From Trabulsiella guamensis ATCC 49490 (GTDB lineage: Bacteria; Pseudomonadota; Gammaproteobacteria; Enterobacterales; Enterobacteriaceae): DNA of 37,516 nt. Location: positions 1-37,516 of the forward strand of contig NZ_JMTB01000006.1 in the NCBI RefSeq assembly GCF_000734965.1, given 5' to 3'. The translations under genes and the position numbers were made by a program. Numbering within the stretch: the stretch's first letter is position 1; each line of letters starts with the position of its first letter. Shown here one piece after another: positions 1-11,103 of this stretch. The notes beneath the pieces are model-generated. The model made no database searches and was not told the origin of the DNA. It saw only the letters and a program-made list of their open reading frames with translations.

Positions 1-874
1 CGTCTTTAAAGATGGCCGCTTCGTGCGCACGTTTACCGACATGCAGCAGGTCAATCATGAGGTACTGGTGCAGGCGATGGTCGGGCGCGACATCGGTGAT
101 ATTTATGGCTGGCAACCGCGCGAATATGGCGCAGAGCGACTGCGGCTGGAACAGGTACAGGCACCGGGCGTACGTACGCCGATCTCGCTCTCTGTGCGCA
201 GTGGCGAAATCGTCGGGCTGTTTGGCCTGGTCGGCGCAGGGCGCAGCGAACTGATGAAAGGGCTGTTCGGCGGCACGCGCATTACCGGCGGTCAGGTGTG
301 GATTGACGGCGAGCCGGTGAACATCACCAAACCGGCGCAGGCCATTAGCGCAGGCATGATGCTTTGCCCGGAAGATCGCAAAGCGGAGGGGATCATTCCC
401 GTTCACTCTGTGCGTGACAACATTAATATCAGCGCCAGACGCAAACATATTCTGGGCGGCTGCGTGATCAACAATCGCTGGGAAGTGCAGAATGCCGAAC
501 ACCATATTCAGTCGTTGAATATTAAAACGCCTGGCGCAGAACAGTTGATCATGAATCTGTCCGGCGGCAATCAGCAGAAAGCGATTCTTGGCCGCTGGCT
601 CTCTGAAGAGATGAAAGTCATTTTGCTCGACGAGCCGACCCGCGGCATCGACGTCGGGGCTAAACACGAAATCTATAACGTTATCTATGCGCTGGCGGCG
701 TCCGGCGTGGCGGTGCTCTTTGCCTCAAGCGATTTGCCGGAAGTGATTGGCGTCGCCGACCGTATCGTGGTGATGCGCGAGGGTGAAATCGCCGGTGAGT
801 TGCTGCATGAAAACGCCAATGAACAGCAGGCGCTAAGCCTTGCGATGCCTAAAGTCAGCCAGGCGGTCGCCTGA
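1..874 (+). CDS. araG: AraG, L-arabinose ABC importer ATPase (C-terminal part, 5' end outside window)
   Basis: This is the ATP-hydrolysing subunit of the AraFGH high-affinity L-arabinose importer, acting at the cytoplasmic face of the inner membrane. The reading frame is open from base 2, so the gene begins upstream of the window; about 290 C-terminal residues of a protein that is about 504 residues in E. coli are visible. They cover the second of the two ABC domains of a sugar-type (RbsA/MglA-like) ATPase: a Walker A-like GLVGAGRSE, the signature LSGGNQQK, and a Walker [12 protein letters not shown]. The end (MPKVSQAVA) matches E. coli AraG from memory. The stop lies 9 bases before the first araH start, so the two are one operon. 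Identification is very secure. Confidence 0.97.
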   Translation, partial: VFKDGRFVRTFTDMQQVNHEVLVQAMVGRDIGDIYGWQPREYGAERLRLEQVQAPGVRTPISLSVRSGEIVGLFGLVGAGRSELMKGLFGGTRITGGQVWIDGEPVNITKPAQAISAGMMLCPEDRKAEGIIPVHSVRDNINISARRKHILGGCVINNRWEVQNAEHHIQSLNIKTPGAEQLIMNLSGGNQQKAILGRWLSEEMKVILLDEPTRGIDVGAKHEIYNVIYALAASGVAVLFASSDLPEVIGVADRIVVMREGEIAGELLHENANEQQALSLAMPKVSQAVA

Positions 875-883
875 GAGGAGTCT

Positions 884-1867
884 ATGATGTCATCTGTTAC
901 TACATCCGGCGCAACCCAGAAGTCGTTCAGCTTTGGCCGCATCTGGGATCAGTACGGCATGCTGGTGGTGTTCGCCGTCCTGTTTATTGGCTGCGCGATA
1001 TTTGTTCCCAACTTCGCCACGTTTATCAATATGAAAGGGCTGGGACTGGCGATCTCCATGTCCGGTATGGTGGCGTGCGGTATGCTGTTTTGCCTCGCTT
1101 CCGGTGATTTTGACCTGTCCGTCGCCTCGGTGATTGCCTGCGCCGGGGTCACCACGGCGGTGGTGATTAATATGACCGAAAGCCTGTGGATCGGTGTCTC
1201 TGCCGGTCTGCTGCTCGGCGTGCTGAGTGGTCTGGTCAACGGCTTTGTCATCGCCCGGCTGAAAATCAACGCCCTGATCACCACCCTTGCCACCATGCAA
1301 ATTGTCCGTGGTCTGGCCTATATTATCTCTGACGGAAAAGCGGTGGGGATCGAAGACGAGCGCTTCTTTACTCTGGGTTACGCAAACTGGTTCGGTCTGC
1401 CAGCGCCTATCTGGCTGACAGTGGTATGCCTGGTGATTTTTGGCCTGCTGCTCAATAAAACCACCTTTGGCCGCAATACGCTGGCGATTGGTGGTAATGA
1501 AGATGCGGCGCGGCTCGCGGGTGTGCCCGTGGTGCGCACCAAGATCATCATCTTTGTGCTCTCCGGCCTGGTGTCTGCGGCAGCGGGGATCATTCTTGCT
1601 TCGCGTATGACCAGCGGCCAGCCAATGACATCCATTGGCTATGAGCTGATCGTCATTTCGGCTTGTGTGCTGGGTGGCGTTTCTCTGAAAGGCGGGATTG
1701 GGAAAATCTCATATGTCGTTGCCGGGATCCTGATTCTGGGCACAGTGGAAAACGCGATGAACCTGCTGAACATTTCGCCGTTCTCGCAGTATGTGGTGCG
1801 TGGTTTGATACTGCTGGCCGCGGTGATCTTCGACCGCTACAAACAAAAAGCGAAACGTACGGCGTAA
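884..1867 (+). CDS. araH: AraH, L-arabinose ABC importer permease
   Basis: AraH is the membrane-spanning permease of AraFGH, through which arabinose delivered by periplasmic AraF passes into the cytoplasm. The 327-residue protein is almost entirely hydrophobic helices and carries the family's typical segments, for example GDFDLSVAS near residue 76 and GRNTLAIGGN near residue 197. Length equals the E. coli protein (328). Two adjacent ATG codons (884 and 887) could start it; the AGGAG at 876-880 is better spaced for 887, but 884 matches the E. coli annotation as I recall it. It is the last gene of the arabinose operon, followed by a clear terminator. Confidence 0.97.
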   Translation: MMSSVTTSGATQKSFSFGRIWDQYGMLVVFAVLFIGCAIFVPNFATFINMKGLGLAISMSGMVACGMLFCLASGDFDLSVASVIACAGVTTAVVINMTESLWIGVSAGLLLGVLSGLVNGFVIARLKINALITTLATMQIVRGLAYIISDGKAVGIEDERFFTLGYANWFGLPAPIWLTVVCLVIFGLLLNKTTFGRNTLAIGGNEDAARLAGVPVVRTKIIIFVLSGLVSAAAGIILASRMTSGQPMTSIGYELIVISACVLGGVSLKGGIGKISYVVAGILILGTVENAMNLLNISPFSQYVVRGLILLAAVIFDRYKQKAKRTA

Positions 1868-1903
1868 TTCCTGCCCTAACCTTTAAGTGTACTTCCTCCG
1901 TCT

Positions 1904-1931
1904 CGCCAGTGGGTAATTCCACTGGCGTTTT
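1904..1931 (+). terminator. Rho-independent terminator after araH
   Basis: A perfect 9-bp stem (CGCCAGTGG at 1904-1912 with CCACTGGCG at 1919-1927), a 6-base loop and a TTTT run lie 37 bases after the araH stop. It ends the arabinose operon and insulates otsBA. Confidence 0.88.
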
Positions 1932-1962
1932 CATTTGAAAATGGCGAGGGCGGTCACACTGT

Positions 1963-1969
1963 CTATACT
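1963..1969 (+). promoter_or_regulatory. Candidate sigma-S-type -10 element for otsBA
   Basis: CTATACT at 1963-1969 matches the extended -10 favoured by RpoS (a C just before TATACT), with no good -35 in front of it, which is usual for such promoters. It lies about 60 bases before the otsB start. otsBA of E. coli is known to be RpoS-dependent and induced by osmotic stress, so this is the best candidate start point; it is an inference from sequence only. Confidence 0.6.
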
Positions 1970-1991
1970 TATACTGCTAACTTTTGATTAA

Positions 1992-4224
<2,233 letters not shown>

Positions 4225-4238
4225 CGGTATCCACACCC

Positions 4239-4259
4239 TGCGCGCCCTCGTGGCGCGCA
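4239..4259. terminator. Hairpin between convergent otsA and uspC
   Basis: TGCGCGCC (4239-4246) pairs with GGCGCGCA (4252-4259) around a 5-base loop, exactly in the 35-base gap between the two convergent stop codons. It probably ends transcription in one or both directions, but neither side has a good T-run, so it may work poorly or need help. Confidence 0.5.
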
Positions 4260-4697
4260 TCATCTTGCCTGCTCTTTTTCCAGCGAAATTAATAGCACAT
4301 CGACGCCGCTGTTGCCGACCACCGTTTTGGCCGAGCAGGTCGCGCGGGAGAAAAAGCTTTTGTTGTGATTACCGCAAAGTACCAGATCGACTTTTTTCTT
4401 CTGGCAAAAATGCTTGACGTGTTCACCCAATTCCCCGGAGGCGATAACTGCTTCTTCGACAGGGTAATTCATGTGCTGAATCAATTCAGCGAGAAATTCC
4501 TTGGTCTCCTCCTGCATCAGCTCTCGCAGATTTTCCATCATCGGCGCGGCGAGCTGATTGTACATTTCCGGATCAGCGGCAAATGTGATCAGGCTAATTT
4601 TTGCCTGTACAGGACGGGCGATAGACACCGCCTTGTCGACAAGAATGCGACTTTCCGGCGTCGGGGCGACGGCGACTAAAAGGTGCGAGTACGGCAT
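4260..4697 (-). CDS. uspC: UspC, universal stress protein
   Basis: UspC is a small cytoplasmic universal stress protein (Usp/adenine nucleotide alpha hydrolase fold) linked in E. coli to UV and osmotic stress survival and to motility. The 145-residue product (142 in E. coli) starts MPYSHLLVAVAPTPES, has the conserved SLITFAADPEMYNQLAAPM stretch, and keeps the late CGNHNKSFFSRA..CSAK motif that corresponds to the nucleotide/phosphate loop region. Its start is preceded by an AAGGAG on the minus strand. It is transcribed away from flhDC, so the large gap on its right carries two divergent promoters. Assignment to UspC rather than another Usp rests on the residue match and on position between otsA and flhD. 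Confidence 0.93.
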   Translation of the reverse strand: MPYSHLLVAVAPTPESRILVDKAVSIARPVQAKISLITFAADPEMYNQLAAPMMENLRELMQEETKEFLAELIQHMNYPVEEAVIASGELGEHVKHFCQKKKVDLVLCGNHNKSFFSRATCSAKTVVGNSGVDVLLISLEKEQAR

Positions 4698-4830
4698 CGG
4701 GACTCCTTGTGATACGCAAAACTACCCCTTGTCCCTCTTTACTCCGTTTCGCCAGTCCATGCAAGGGCTGTGCTAATACAGAAATGTGAGCGTCTTCTGA
4801 ATATTCATTAATTATTCTTATGTCAGGAAT

Positions 4831-4848
4831 AAGGTGAACGTTCACCTT
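4831..4848. promoter_or_regulatory. 18-bp perfect palindrome (possible operator)
   Basis: AAGGTGAAC at 4831-4839 is followed directly by its reverse complement GTTCACCTT at 4840-4848, with no spacer. A zero-loop palindrome does not form a good RNA hairpin, so a dimeric DNA-binding protein is the likelier reader. It lies about 135 bases upstream of the uspC start and about 430 bases upstream of the flhDC promoter. The binding protein is unknown to me. Confidence 0.45.
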
Positions 4849-4874
4849 GTTAAGAAAAAGGATCAACTTAACAA
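4847..4874. repeat. Inverted repeat TTGTTAAG / CTTAACAA
   Basis: TTGTTAAG (4847-4854) and CTTAACAA (4867-4874) are perfect 8-bp inverted arms around a 12-base spacer. The left arm overlaps the end of the 18-bp palindrome. It may be a regulator site in the uspC/flhD gap; there is no direct evidence of function. Confidence 0.4.
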
Positions 4875-4877
4875 AAA
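4859..4877. repeat. Direct repeat, copy 1 (uspC-flhD gap)
   Basis: AGGATCAACTTAACAAAAA here recurs at 4914-4932 with a single T missing. The copies are 55 bases apart, close to five helical turns, which would place bound proteins on roughly the same face of the DNA. Confidence 0.45.
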
Positions 4878-4913
4878 CTGGTGCCTTTAATAATCTTTTT
4901 ATAACGTGTTTCC

Positions 4914-4932
4914 AGGATCAACTAACAAAAAA
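4914..4932. repeat. Direct repeat, copy 2 (uspC-flhD gap)
   Basis: Second copy of the repeat at 4859-4877, AGGATCAACTAACAAAAAA, differing by one deleted T. Confidence 0.45.
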
Positions 4933-5199
4933 AATATAATTACGCATCGCAACAATTTCATAATCCTGAAAGGATAACATTATGTTTTTATGACTATTAT
5001 TATGCATTTATCGGCTATCGATATTATTGAATCGTTGTCATCACAGCACGCAGTAGTTTTTCACTCTAATTTATGGCTTAAGTGTATGTCAGAAAATGCT
5101 TATTCACAGTTTAGTAATAGAAAAGTGTAAGGAATGCCTAAAATTTCAACAATTGACAACGCATTCTGATGGATTTGCTGCTAATATTGAGCTTGATTA

Positions 5200-5215
5200 T
5201 GTGACGTAGATCACA
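5200..5215 (+). promoter_or_regulatory. CRP (cAMP receptor protein) site upstream of flhDC
   Basis: TGTGA (5200-5204), six bases, TCACA (5211-5215) is a perfect match to the core CRP consensus. Its centre (5207.5) is about 71.5 bases upstream of the start point predicted at about 5279, the placement expected of a class I activator site and the one I recall for the E. coli flhDC promoter. It ties motility to carbon status. Confidence 0.85.
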
Positions 5216-5243
5216 AAAATTTCAAATTCTCAGCAAGGCCACA

Positions 5244-5272
5244 TTGTATGTGTAAGAACTCACGAGTACAGT
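5244..5272 (+). promoter_or_regulatory. Candidate flhDC promoter (-35 TTGTAT, -10 TACAGT)
   Basis: TTGTAT (5244-5249) and TACAGT (5267-5272) are 17 bases apart. Both are weak matches, as expected for an activator-dependent promoter, and they sit at the right distance from the CRP site. The predicted start at about 5279 gives a leader of about 210 bases before flhD, similar to the long leader known in E. coli. Confidence 0.55.
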
Positions 5273-5282
5273 TGCGTCGAAT

Positions 5283-5296
5283 TAGGAAAAATCTTA
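5283..5296 (+). promoter_or_regulatory. Probable RcsAB box of the flhDC promoter
   Basis: TAGGAAAAATCTTA matches, as I recall it, the RcsAB box of the E. coli flhDC promoter, which lies just downstream of the transcription start. Here it begins about 4 bases after the start predicted from the CRP spacing. Binding of RcsB with RcsA would repress motility when the envelope is stressed or capsule is made. Confidence 0.65.
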
Positions 5297-5489
5297 GTTA
5301 TTTGTAAGAAATGTTTAAAATTGACGCGTTATCTTTCCTTGCAGAAAGAAACAGAACAGTCAGGCAAGCCATCGCCTAAGACAACTATGCATTTTGGCCG
5401 TTTCTATTTTTTACCGGGTTTTTACCGGCGACATCACGGGGTGCGGTCACACCGCATAAAATAATGGTTGGTTATTCGGGATGGGAAAA

Positions 5490-5840
5490 ATGCATACATC
5501 CGAGTTGCTAAAACATGTTTATGACATCAACTTGTCATATTTGCTACTTGCACAGCGTTTGATTAGTCAGGATAAAGCCTCTGCGATGTTCCGTCTCGGC
5601 ATTAACGAAGAGATGGCAACAACGCTTGGGGAGCTCACCCTTCCGCAAATGGTAAAACTCGCGGAAACGAACCAACTGGTGTGTCAGTTCCGCTTCGATA
5701 GTCACCAGACCATCACTCGACTGACACAAGAATCACGTGTCGACGACCTTCAACAGATCCATACCGGAATCCTCCTCTCTACCCGCTTACTGAAAGAAAC
5801 CGGTCAGGCTGAAGATTCTGCTAAGAAAAAAAGGGCCTGA
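5490..5840 (+). CDS. flhD: FlhD, flagellar master transcriptional regulator subunit
   Basis: FlhD forms the FlhD4C2 complex with FlhC and activates the class 2 flagellar promoters with sigma-70. From the ATG at 5490 (MHTSELLKH) it is 116 residues, the length usually given for E. coli; an in-frame ATG at 5481 would add three residues, and neither start has a strong ribosome site. The central segment ([46 protein letters not shown]) is almost unchanged from E. coli, while the last 20 residues are variable, as usual in this family. The stop overlaps the flhC start, so the subunits are co-translated. Confidence 0.97.
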   Translation: MHTSELLKHVYDINLSYLLLAQRLISQDKASAMFRLGINEEMATTLGELTLPQMVKLAETNQLVCQFRFDSHQTITRLTQESRVDDLQQIHTGILLSTRLLKETGQAEDSAKKKRA

Positions 5841-5842
5841 TG

Positions 5843-6421
5843 ATGAGCGAAAAAAGCATTGTTCAGGAAGCCCGTGATATTCAGTTAGCAATGGAACTGA
5901 TAACGCTGGGTGCTCGCTTGCAGATGCTGGAAAGTGAGACACAGCTGAGCCGTGGTCGTCTCATCAAACTGTACAAAGAATTGCGCGGAAGTCCTCCACC
6001 GAAAGGGATGCTTCCATTTTCCACTGACTGGTTTATGACCTGGGAACAAAACATCCATTCGTCAATGTTCTGTAATGCCTGGCAGTATCTGCTGAAAACA
6101 GGTCTTTGCAGCGGTGTGGATGCTGTCATCAAAGCCTATCGACTCTATCTGGAGCAATGTCCACAGCAGGAAACGGGGCCATTACTGGCGTTAACCCGCG
6201 CCTGGACGCTAGTGCGTTTTGTGGAGAGCGGAATGCTCGAGTTGTCACATTGCAATTGCTGCGGTGGAAATTTTATTACTCACGCACACCAACCGGTGGG
6301 AAGCTTCGTGTGCAGTCTGTGCCAGCCCCCGTCACGCGCCGTAAAAAGACGTAAACTTTCCAGCGATGCTGCCGATATTACCTCACAACTGCTGGATGAA
6401 CAGATAGGTCAGGCTGTTTAA
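5843..6421 (+). CDS. flhC: FlhC, flagellar master transcriptional regulator subunit
   Basis: FlhC supplies most of the DNA-binding capacity of FlhD4C2. Using the second ATG (5843) it is 192 residues, the E. coli length; the ATG at 5840 overlaps the flhD TGA and may also be used. The zinc-binding cysteines are visible at about residues 137, 140, 157 and 160 in the HCNCC...VCSLC segment. The gene is followed by a strong terminator, so flhDC ends here and motA needs its own promoter or readthrough. Confidence 0.97.
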   Translation: MSEKSIVQEARDIQLAMELITLGARLQMLESETQLSRGRLIKLYKELRGSPPPKGMLPFSTDWFMTWEQNIHSSMFCNAWQYLLKTGLCSGVDAVIKAYRLYLEQCPQQETGPLLALTRAWTLVRFVESGMLELSHCNCCGGNFITHAHQPVGSFVCSLCQPPSRAVKRRKLSSDAADITSQLLDEQIGQAV

Positions 6422-6446
6422 CCGAATCGGTGTGGACAAACACTCC

Positions 6447-6479
6447 AGCAGCGGTAAGCGATTACCGCTGCTTTTTTTT
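6447..6479 (+). terminator. Rho-independent terminator after flhC
   Basis: A perfect 11-bp stem (AGCAGCGGTAA 6447-6457 with TTACCGCTGCT 6462-6472), a GCGA tetraloop and a run of seven or more T bases. It separates the class 1 operon flhDC from the motAB-cheAW operon. I did not find a convincing sigma-28 promoter in 6480-6547, although one is expected there. Confidence 0.93.
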
Positions 6480-6547
6480 GCCCTAACGAAGACGGACAAC
6501 GCTTATCTGCTCCTCCTCGCCTTAGTCAACAGTGGAAGGATGATGTC

Positions 6548-7444
6548 GTGCTTATCTTATTAGGATACCTGGTGGTTATCGGTACTGTTTTCGGCGGTTT
6601 TGTCATGACCGGCGGGCACCTTGGGGCACTCTATCAACCTGCCGAGCTGGTTATTATCGCCGGCGCGGGTATTGGTGCGTTTATCGTCGGTAACAACGGC
6701 AAAGCGATCAGGGGAACGCTGAAGGCGCTGCCGCTGCTATTTCGCCGTTCAAAGTACACCAAAAGCATGTATATGGACCTGCTGGCGTTGCTGTACCGGT
6801 TGATGGCCAAATCACGCCAGCAGGGGATGTTCTCGCTGGAACGTGATATCGAAAATCCGCGTGAGAGCGAGATTTTCACCAGCTACCCGCGCATTCTCGC
6901 CGACAACATCATGCTCGATTTTATTGTCGACTACCTGCGTCTCATCATCAGCGGCAACATGAACACCTTTGAAATCGAAGCGCTGATGGATGAAGAGATC
7001 GAAACGCACGAGAGCGAAGCGGAAGTGCCGGCCAACAGCCTGGCGCTGGTCGGCGACTCGCTGCCTGCGTTTGGTATCGTCGCCGCCGTTATGGGAGTGG
7101 TTCACGCACTGGCCTCTGCTGATCGTCCGGCGGCGGAACTGGGCTCACTGATCGCCCATGCGATGGTCGGGACATTCCTCGGTATTCTGTTAGCCTACGG
7201 GTTTATCTCGCCACTCGCCAGCGTGCTGCGCCAGAAGAGCGCTGAAACCACAAAAATGATGCAGTGCGTCAAAATCACCCTGTTATCAAACCTGAACGGC
7301 TACGCGCCGCCGATTGCCGTTGAGTTTGGCCGTAAAACGCTCTACTCCAGCGAACGGCCGTCGTTTATCGAACTGGAAGAACATGTACGCGCCGTGCGTA
7401 ATCCTAACGCCGCTCAAACGCAGACCACGACCGAGGACGCATGA
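6548..7444 (+). CDS. motA: MotA, flagellar stator proton channel subunit
   Basis: MotA and MotB form the proton-driven stator anchored around the flagellar basal body. The protein is 298 residues (295 in E. coli) with four membrane segments, at roughly residues 1-25, 33-50, 170-190 and 200-222. Residues known to matter in E. coli are all present: Arg90 and Glu98 in the cytoplasmic loop, which interact with FliG, and Pro173 and Pro222 near the channel. The start is a GTG preceded by AAGGATG. Only the tail after residue 285 differs notably. The stop overlaps the motB start by four bases (ATGA). Confidence 0.97.
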   Translation: MLILLGYLVVIGTVFGGFVMTGGHLGALYQPAELVIIAGAGIGAFIVGNNGKAIRGTLKALPLLFRRSKYTKSMYMDLLALLYRLMAKSRQQGMFSLERDIENPRESEIFTSYPRILADNIMLDFIVDYLRLIISGNMNTFEIEALMDEEIETHESEAEVPANSLALVGDSLPAFGIVAAVMGVVHALASADRPAAELGSLIAHAMVGTFLGILLAYGFISPLASVLRQKSAETTKMMQCVKITLLSNLNGYAPPIAVEFGRKTLYSSERPSFIELEEHVRAVRNPNAAQTQTTTEDA

Positions 7445-8367
7445 AAAATCAGACGCATCCCATCGTCGTCGTCAGGCGGCGTAAGCACAAGGGACATCAT
7501 CATGTCCATGGCTCATGGAAAATCGCTTATGCCGATTTTATGACGGCGATGATGGCGTTCTTCCTCGTGATGTGGCTGATCTCAATCTCCAGTCCGAAGG
7601 AGTTGATTCAGATAGCCGAATATTTCCGTACGCCACTGGCCACTGCGATCACTGGCGGGCAGCGAGTTTCTAACAGCGAAAGCCCGATCCCGGGCGGCGG
7701 CGATGACTTTACCCAACAGAAAGGGGAAGTCACAAAACAGCCGAACATCGACGATCTGAAAAAACGTATGGAGCAGAGCCGCTTGCAGAAAATTCGTGGT
7801 GAGCTCGATCAACTGATTGAGTCCGACCCGAAACTCAAGGCGCTGCGTCCGCACCTGAAAATCGATCTCGTGCAGGAAGGGCTGCGGATCCAGATTATCG
7901 ACAGCCAGAACCGGCCAATGTTTGAAACTGGCCGTGCGGAAGTTGAACCGTACATGCGCGACATTCTGCGCAAAATCGCGCCGGTGCTGAACGAAATCCC
8001 CAACAAAATCAGTCTGTCTGGCCATACCGATGACTACCAGTATGCTACTGGCGAACGCGGCTACAGCAACTGGGAACTCTCCGCCGACCGTGCGAACTCC
8101 TCGCGTCGCGAACTGGTCGCAGGCGGTCTGGATGATGGCAAAGTGTTACGCGTGGTGGGGATGGCTAACACCATGCGCCTTAACGATCGAGGCGGCGATG
8201 ACGCCATTAACCGTCGTATCAGTCTGCTGGTACTGAACCACCAGGCCGAAGAGGCGATCCTGCATGAAAATGCGGAGAGCCAGAATGAACCATTAAGTGT
8301 TTTACAGCAGCCTGCGGCAGTGCCGTCGGCGGCCAGTCCCACATCGCCACAACCCGATCAGAGGTGA
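7441..8367 (+). CDS. motB: MotB, flagellar stator peptidoglycan-anchoring subunit
   Basis: MotB has one transmembrane helix (about residues 28-49) and a periplasmic OmpA-like domain that binds peptidoglycan. The proton-binding Asp32 is present in the [12 protein letters not shown] segment. The OmpA-like domain includes LSGHTDD (about residue 196) and NRRISLLVL near residue 260. Length is 308, as in E. coli; the C-terminal tail after residue 280 is low-complexity and variable. The ATG overlaps the motA stop. It lies in the motA-motB-cheA-cheW operon. Confidence 0.97.
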   Translation: MKNQTHPIVVVRRRKHKGHHHVHGSWKIAYADFMTAMMAFFLVMWLISISSPKELIQIAEYFRTPLATAITGGQRVSNSESPIPGGGDDFTQQKGEVTKQPNIDDLKKRMEQSRLQKIRGELDQLIESDPKLKALRPHLKIDLVQEGLRIQIIDSQNRPMFETGRAEVEPYMRDILRKIAPVLNEIPNKISLSGHTDDYQYATGERGYSNWELSADRANSSRRELVAGGLDDGKVLRVVGMANTMRLNDRGGDDAINRRISLLVLNHQAEEAILHENAESQNEPLSVLQQPAAVPSAASPTSPQPDQR

Positions 8368-8371
8368 TACC

Positions 8372-10417
8372 GTGAGTATGGATATCAGCGATTTTTATCA
8401 GACGTTTTTTGATGAGGCCGACGAATTGTTGGCTGATATGGAGCAGCACCTGCTGGATTTAGTTCCTGAAGCGCCCGACGCCGAACAGATGAATGCCATT
8501 TTCCGTGCCGCCCACTCCATCAAGGGGGGCGCAGGGACGTTCGGGTTCACCATTCTGCAGGAGACCACGCACCTGATGGAAAACCTGCTTGATGACGCGC
8601 GGCGTGGTGAGATGCAGCTCAACACCGACATTATCAACCTGTTTTTGGAAACCAAAGATATTATGCAGGAACAACTCGACGCCTATAAAAGCTCATCAGA
8701 ACCTGATGCTGCCAGCTTCGAATACATTTGTACTGCGTTACGTCAGCTGGCGCTGGAGGCAAAAGGTGAAAGCGCCTCCGTCGCGGCAAACGGGGCAAAA
8801 CTGTCCGTCGTGGAAACCGAAGAGGTTGAGCCCGTGACAGGCGGCCCGGCAGGCAAAACACGTATCGTGCTGTCGCGGCTGAAGCCCGGCGAGCCAGACA
8901 TGCTTCAGGAAGAGCTGAGTAACCTCGCGCAGCTCAGCCAGGTGGAAAAAACGGAAGACACGCTGTCGGCAACGCTGGACGGTAGCGTTGATCAGGACGA
9001 TGTCGTGGCGGTGTTGTGCTTCGTCATCGAAGCTGATCAGATCGCATTTGAAACCGTCACTACCGAGGTCGCTGTCGTCGCAGTTGACGAAAGTACAGCC
9101 GATGAGAGTGCCGCGACAGCAGTTGCTGCCGTTGAACCGGGCGCGCCCACCGTACCCGTGCTGAAGCCGGTCGCCAAAGAGACGGCGCCTGCCCATCCGG
9201 GGCGTGAAAAACCTGCTGCCCGCGCCAGCGAATCGACCAGTATCCGCGTGGCAGTGGAAAAAGTGGATCAGCTGATCAACCTGGTGGGTGAGCTGGTGAT
9301 CACCCAATCAATGCTGGCGCAGCGCTCCAACGAACTTGACCCGGTGCAACATGGCGATCTGATTACCAGCATGGGGCAGTTACAGCGCAACGCCCGCGAT
9401 CTGCAGGAATCGGTGATGTCGATTCGTATGATGCCGATGGAATACGTCTTCAGCCGCTTCCCGCGGCTGGTGCGTGACCTTGCCGGCAAACTCGGCAAAC
9501 AGGTGGAACTGACCCAGATGGGCAGCTCGACCGAACTTGACAAGAGTCTGATCGAACGCATCATCGACCCGTTAACGCACCTGGTGCGTAACAGTCTCGA
9601 CCACGGTATTGAACTGCCGGAAGCGCGCGTCGCAGCCGGAAAATCGGCGGTCGGCAACCTGATCCTCTCCGCTGAACATCAGGGTGGCAATATCTGTATT
9701 GAAGTCACTGACGATGGCGCCGGGCTGAACCGTGAACGTATCCTCGCCAAAGCGATTTCCCAGGGGATGGCGGTGCACGACAACATGACCGATGAAGAAG
9801 TCGGCATGCTGATTTTCGCCCCAGGCTTCTCAACCGCCGAACAGGTGACCGACGTTTCGGGCCGTGGCGTGGGGATGGACGTGGTGAAACGTAACATCCA
9901 GGAGATGGGTGGCCACGTTGAAATTCAGTCCAGACAAGGGGCCGGCACCACCATCCGTATTTTACTGCCGTTGACACTCGCCATCCTCGACGGGATGTCG
10001 GTCAAAGTCAGCGGTGAAGTCTTTATTCTGCCGCTGAATGCGGTAATGGAGTCCCTGCAGCCGCGTGAAGAAGATCTGCATCCGCTGGCAGGCGGCGAAC
10101 GCGTACTGGAAGTGCGCGGCGAGTATCTGCCGCTGGTCGAACTGTGGAAAGTGTTCGACGTCGAGGGCGCCAACACCGAACCGACGCAGGGGATTGTGGT
10201 GATCCTACAAAGCGCTGGTCGTCGCTATGCGCTGCTGGTGGATCAACTGATCGGCCAGCATCAGGTGGTGGTGAAAAACCTCGAAAGCAACTATCGCAAA
10301 GTGCCGGGCATTTCTGCGGCCACTATTCTCGGCGATGGCAGCGTAGCGCTGATTGTTGATGTCTCAGCGCTGCAAGGGATAAATCGTGAACAACGCGTGG
10401 CGAACACCGCCGCCTGA
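8372..10417 (+). CDS. cheA: CheA, chemotaxis sensor histidine kinase
   Basis: CheA is the receptor-coupled kinase that phosphorylates CheY and CheB. From GTG 8372 (GAGGT just upstream; first residues [10 protein letters not shown] as in E. coli) it has 681 residues. Domains in order: P1 with phospho-acceptor His48 (AAHSIKGG), P2 for CheY/CheB binding, P3 dimerisation ([15 protein letters not shown]), P4 kinase with N box NSLDHG near residue 407 and DDGAGL near 447, then GRGVGMDVV, and the CheW-like P5. Met98 (ATG at 8663) is kept, so a short form CheA-S may be made. The protein is about 27 residues longer than E. coli CheA (654); the additions lie in the Ala/Val/Thr-rich linkers around P2. 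Confidence 0.97.
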   Translation: MSMDISDFYQTFFDEADELLADMEQHLLDLVPEAPDAEQMNAIFRAAHSIKGGAGTFGFTILQETTHLMENLLDDARRGEMQLNTDIINLFLETKDIMQEQLDAYKSSSEPDAASFEYICTALRQLALEAKGESASVAANGAKLSVVETEEVEPVTGGPAGKTRIVLSRLKPGEPDMLQEELSNLAQLSQVEKTEDTLSATLDGSVDQDDVVAVLCFVIEADQIAFETVTTEVAVVAVDESTADESAATAVAAVEPGAPTVPVLKPVAKETAPAHPGREKPAARASESTSIRVAVEKVDQLINLVGELVITQSMLAQRSNELDPVQHGDLITSMGQLQRNARDLQESVMSIRMMPMEYVFSRFPRLVRDLAGKLGKQVELTQMGSSTELDKSLIERIIDPLTHLVRNSLDHGIELPEARVAAGKSAVGNLILSAEHQGGNICIEVTDDGAGLNRERILAKAISQGMAVHDNMTDEEVGMLIFAPGFSTAEQVTDVSGRGVGMDVVKRNIQEMGGHVEIQSRQGAGTTIRILLPLTLAILDGMSVKVSGEVFILPLNAVMESLQPREEDLHPLAGGERVLEVRGEYLPLVELWKVFDVEGANTEPTQGIVVILQSAGRRYALLVDQLIGQHQVVVKNLESNYRKVPGISAATILGDGSVALIVDVSALQGINREQRVANTAA

Positions 10418-10437
10418 TTGAGATAAAAGGTAATAAC

Positions 10438-10941
10438 ATGACCGGTATGAGCACTGTAGCAAAACTGGCGGGTGAGCCAACGGGCCAGGAGTTTTTGGTC
10501 TTCACACTGGGTGATGAAGAGTACGGCATTGATATCCTGAAAGTGCAGGAGATCCGTGGCTATGATCAGGTCACGCGTATCGCGAACACGCCGACATTCA
10601 TCAAAGGCGTAACCAACCTGCGCGGCGTGATTGTGCCTATCGTCGATCTGCGTGTGAAGTTCAGCCAGCAGGAAGTCGAGTATGATGAGAACACGGTGGT
10701 GATCGTGCTCAACCTCAACCAGCGTGTCGTGGGGATTGTGGTTGATGGCGTCTCTGACGTGTTGTCGCTGGCCTCAGAGCAGATCCGTCCGGCACCGGAA
10801 TTTGCGGTCACGCTCTCAACCGAGTACCTTACCGGTCTCGGCGCGCTGGGCGATCGCATGTTGATTTTGGTTAACATCGAAAAACTGCTGAACAGCGAAG
10901 AAATGGCGCTGCTGGATAACGCGGCTGCACACGTCGCCTGA
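10438..10941 (+). CDS. cheW: CheW, chemotaxis coupling protein
   Basis: CheW bridges chemoreceptor tips and CheA in the polar signalling arrays. It is 167 residues, exactly the E. coli length, with the SH3-like CheW domain throughout: [22 protein letters not shown] at the front, [14 protein letters not shown] near residue 60, and the C-terminal [17 protein letters not shown]. It starts at ATG 10438, 20 bases after cheA, and is the last gene of the motAB-cheAW operon, followed by a terminator. Confidence 0.98.
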   Translation: MTGMSTVAKLAGEPTGQEFLVFTLGDEEYGIDILKVQEIRGYDQVTRIANTPTFIKGVTNLRGVIVPIVDLRVKFSQQEVEYDENTVVIVLNLNQRVVGIVVDGVSDVLSLASEQIRPAPEFAVTLSTEYLTGLGALGDRMLILVNIEKLLNSEEMALLDNAAAHVA

Positions 10942-10960
10942 TAAGCCCTCGCTTCTGTCA

Positions 10961-10984
10961 CGCCTCCGGAAACGGAGGCGTTTT
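10961..10984 (+). terminator. Rho-independent terminator after cheW
   Basis: An 8-bp perfect stem (CGCCTCCG 10961-10968, CGGAGGCG 10973-10980), a GAAA tetraloop and a TTTT run 20 bases after the cheW stop. It ends the motA operon. Confidence 0.9.
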
Positions 10985-11045
10985 GCGTTATACACCGTCC
11001 TCAACAGAAAGATGACCAAAGCGCAATTTTCCTCTCTCTCCCCTT

Positions 11046-11072
11046 TAAAGTTCTCCCTGCAAATGCCGATAA
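11046..11072 (+). promoter_or_regulatory. Sigma-28 (FliA) promoter of the tar operon
   Basis: TAAAGTTC (11046-11053), an 11-base spacer, then GCCGATAA (11065-11072) is a nearly perfect match to the flagellar sigma-28 consensus (TAAAGTTT, 11 bases, GCCGATAA). It lies about 30 bases before the tar start and makes tar-tap-cheRBYZ a class 3 flagellar operon. Confidence 0.93.
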
Positions 11073-11103
11073 CCCTGTAAATGAATAATTAAGAAGGTGT
11101 TGT

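Larger units (their letters stand above)
4698..5480. other. Gene-free AT-rich control region between uspC and flhDC
   Basis: About 780 bases with no credible coding sequence. The right half holds the flhDC promoter elements listed separately (CRP site, -35/-10, probable RcsAB box). The left half holds a perfect 18-bp palindrome, an overlapping inverted repeat and a 19-base direct repeat. No insertion sequence is present, unlike many motile E. coli laboratory strains where IS elements activate this promoter. A long upstream region fits the many regulators known to converge on flhDC. Confidence 0.8.

Noticed and set aside
6480-6547. Sigma-28 promoter before motA
   Set aside because: A TAACGAAG...GCTTATCT pair can be drawn, but it matches the consensus poorly; expected from biology, not supported by the bases.
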